Origin: an uncultured Pseudomonadota bacterium
GTDB lineage: Bacteria > Myxococcota_A > UBA796 > CAJQPC01
NCBI GenBank assembly: GCA_937915955.1
Contig: CALGIB010000422.1
Location: 1-6,878, forward strand
DNA length: 6,878 nucleotides
Reading direction: 5' to 3'
The position numbers and the translations under genes were made by a program. This document shows positions 6,257 to 6,878 of this stretch, piece by piece. The stretch's first letter is position 1. The number at the start of each line of letters is the position of its first letter. The notes beneath the pieces were generated by a model. That model was not told the DNA's origin. It made no database searches and saw only the letters and a list, made by a program, of their open reading frames with translations.

Positions 6257-6878
6257 GGGCAGCGCGCTGCCGCTGGGTCGCCGGGGGAGCGCGACGAAGG
6301 GCTGGCTCCGGGTCTCCTCGAAGAAGCCGATCAGCAGGTTGCCGGCGACCTCGCTGCGGTACCAGGCGCTGCCTCGATGGTCGCTCATGGGCTGGAAGTC
6401 CAGGGCCGCGCGGGCCCGCTCGATGGCCTCGATGCTCCACGCGGATCCCAGCAGCTCGGCCTCGGCCGCCTCGGCTCGGCGGGTGGTGGCCGCCATGCCA
6501 CCGTAAGCCAGGCGAGCGTGGGTGACGTGCCCGTCCTGGACCCGCACCGCCATGCCGGCGCAGACCGCGGAGATGTCCAGCTCGCGGCGCCGGCTGACCT
6601 TGTAGGCGCCCAGCAGCGTCCCCGAGGCGGGGCGGTCGAGCTCCACGGCGAGCAGGATCTCGCCGGGCTTCATGGCGGTCTGGCGGTAGCCCAGGAAGAA
6701 CGCGCTGAGCGGGACGCGCCGCTGTCCGTGGGACGAGGCGAGCACGCACTCGGCGTCCAGGGCCATCAGCACGGGAGCCAGGTCGCCGATCGGCGAGGCG
6801 TTGCAGAGGTTGCCGCCGACCGTCGCGCGGTTCTTGATCTGGCGCGCCGCGAAGTAGCGCAGCATGCGGGCCAGCACG
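6242..6878 (-). CDS. xdhA: Xanthine dehydrogenase, iron-sulfur/FAD subunit XdhA, 5' partial
   Basis: This is the C-terminal 211 residues of the small subunit of xanthine dehydrogenase, which passes electrons from the molybdenum centre through 2Fe-2S clusters to FAD and NAD+. The start lies beyond the right edge, so the two 2Fe-2S domains and the first half of the FAD domain are not visible. Counting from the GTG codon at 6877, residues 7-35 carry the FAD-binding signature (RYFAARQIKNRATVGGN, then ASPIGDLAPV). FFLGYRQTAMKPGEILL (60-76) is also typical of the family. The C-terminal flavoprotein domain runs ~88-190, with SRRRELDISAVCAGM (95-109; xanthine dehydrogenases usually have RREDDI here), LAYGGMA (123-129) and the closing YRSEVAGNLLIGFFEE. 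The GTG at 6877 is almost certainly internal, since the homology continues up to the edge. The stop TGA (6244-6242) overlaps the xdhB ATG by 4 nt, so the two subunits are probably translationally coupled in equal amounts. Confidence 0.95.
   Translation of the reverse strand, partial: VLARMLRYFAARQIKNRATVGGNLCNASPIGDLAPVLMALDAECVLASSHGQRRVPLSAFFLGYRQTAMKPGEILLAVELDRPASGTLLGAYKVSRRRELDISAVCAGMAVRVQDGHVTHARLAYGGMAATTRRAEAAEAELLGSAWSIEAIERARAALDFQPMSDHRGSAWYRSEVAGNLLIGFFEETRSQPFVALPRRPSGSALPGSEA

Noticed and set aside
6258..6271. A 14-bp palindrome GGCAGCGCGCTGCC just upstream of the xdhB ribosome binding site, considered as a regulatory hairpin
   Set aside because: About one such palindrome is expected by chance at this base composition, and it lies in xdhA codons. 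It might weakly affect coupling, but nothing else supports a role.
4290..6506. A 738-codon open frame on the + strand, antisense to xdhB
   Set aside because: It has the same low-hydrophobic, Gln/Gly/His/Arg-rich composition and no motif. xdhB on the other strand matches its family along its whole length.
6246..6749. An N-terminal extension of xdhB by 168 codons
   Set aside because: The extra residues are Arg/Pro/Gly-rich and overlap xdhA out of frame. Family homology starts just after the ATG at 6245, which has a ribosome binding site and an ATGA overlap.

Overview
The window is GC-rich (very roughly 70% by eye) and almost fully coding, as in a high-GC Gram-negative bacterium. Three things point weakly to Myxococcota or another deltaproteobacterial-type lineage: a GAF-linked histidine kinase, a beta-rich secreted protein with a very short signal peptide, and a bacterial SLC4-type transporter. 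No rRNA or marker gene is present, so the taxonomy is an inference. I see no mobile element, CRISPR array, tRNA or integration site.

Layout, left to right. On the + strand, positions 1-951 hold the 3' part of a GAF/histidine-kinase sensor gene whose start lies left of the window. Everything else is on the - strand and is read from right to left: xdhA (partial, 5' end beyond position 6878), xdhB, an unrecognised 326-residue beta-rich exported protein, and a 683-residue SLC4-family bicarbonate-type transporter with an N-terminal PTS EIIA-like/band-3 cytoplasmic domain. The kinase and transporter genes converge and overlap by 19 bp at their 3' ends. No stretch over 300 bases lacks a gene; the only gaps are two 33-bp spacers on the - strand.

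The four - strand genes look like one transcription unit. xdhA and xdhB overlap as ATGA, and the other two junctions are 33 bp with no terminator. XdhA (FAD subunit) and XdhB (molybdenum-cofactor subunit) form xanthine dehydrogenase, which oxidises hypoxanthine to xanthine and urate. XdhB carries every residue that separates true xanthine dehydrogenases from aldehyde oxidases. The two downstream genes have no established role in purine catabolism.

The most interesting gene is the transporter. It has the complete animal-like SLC4 architecture: cytoplasmic domain, conserved linker, and a 14-segment membrane domain. Its residues resemble Na+-coupled bicarbonate transporters more than Cl-/HCO3- exchangers. 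It also keeps a histidine at the EIIA phosphorylation position, and its ribosome binding site can fold into a hairpin. Phosphorylation-gated bicarbonate (or other anion) transport co-expressed with purine oxidation is a testable hypothesis, not a demonstrated system.
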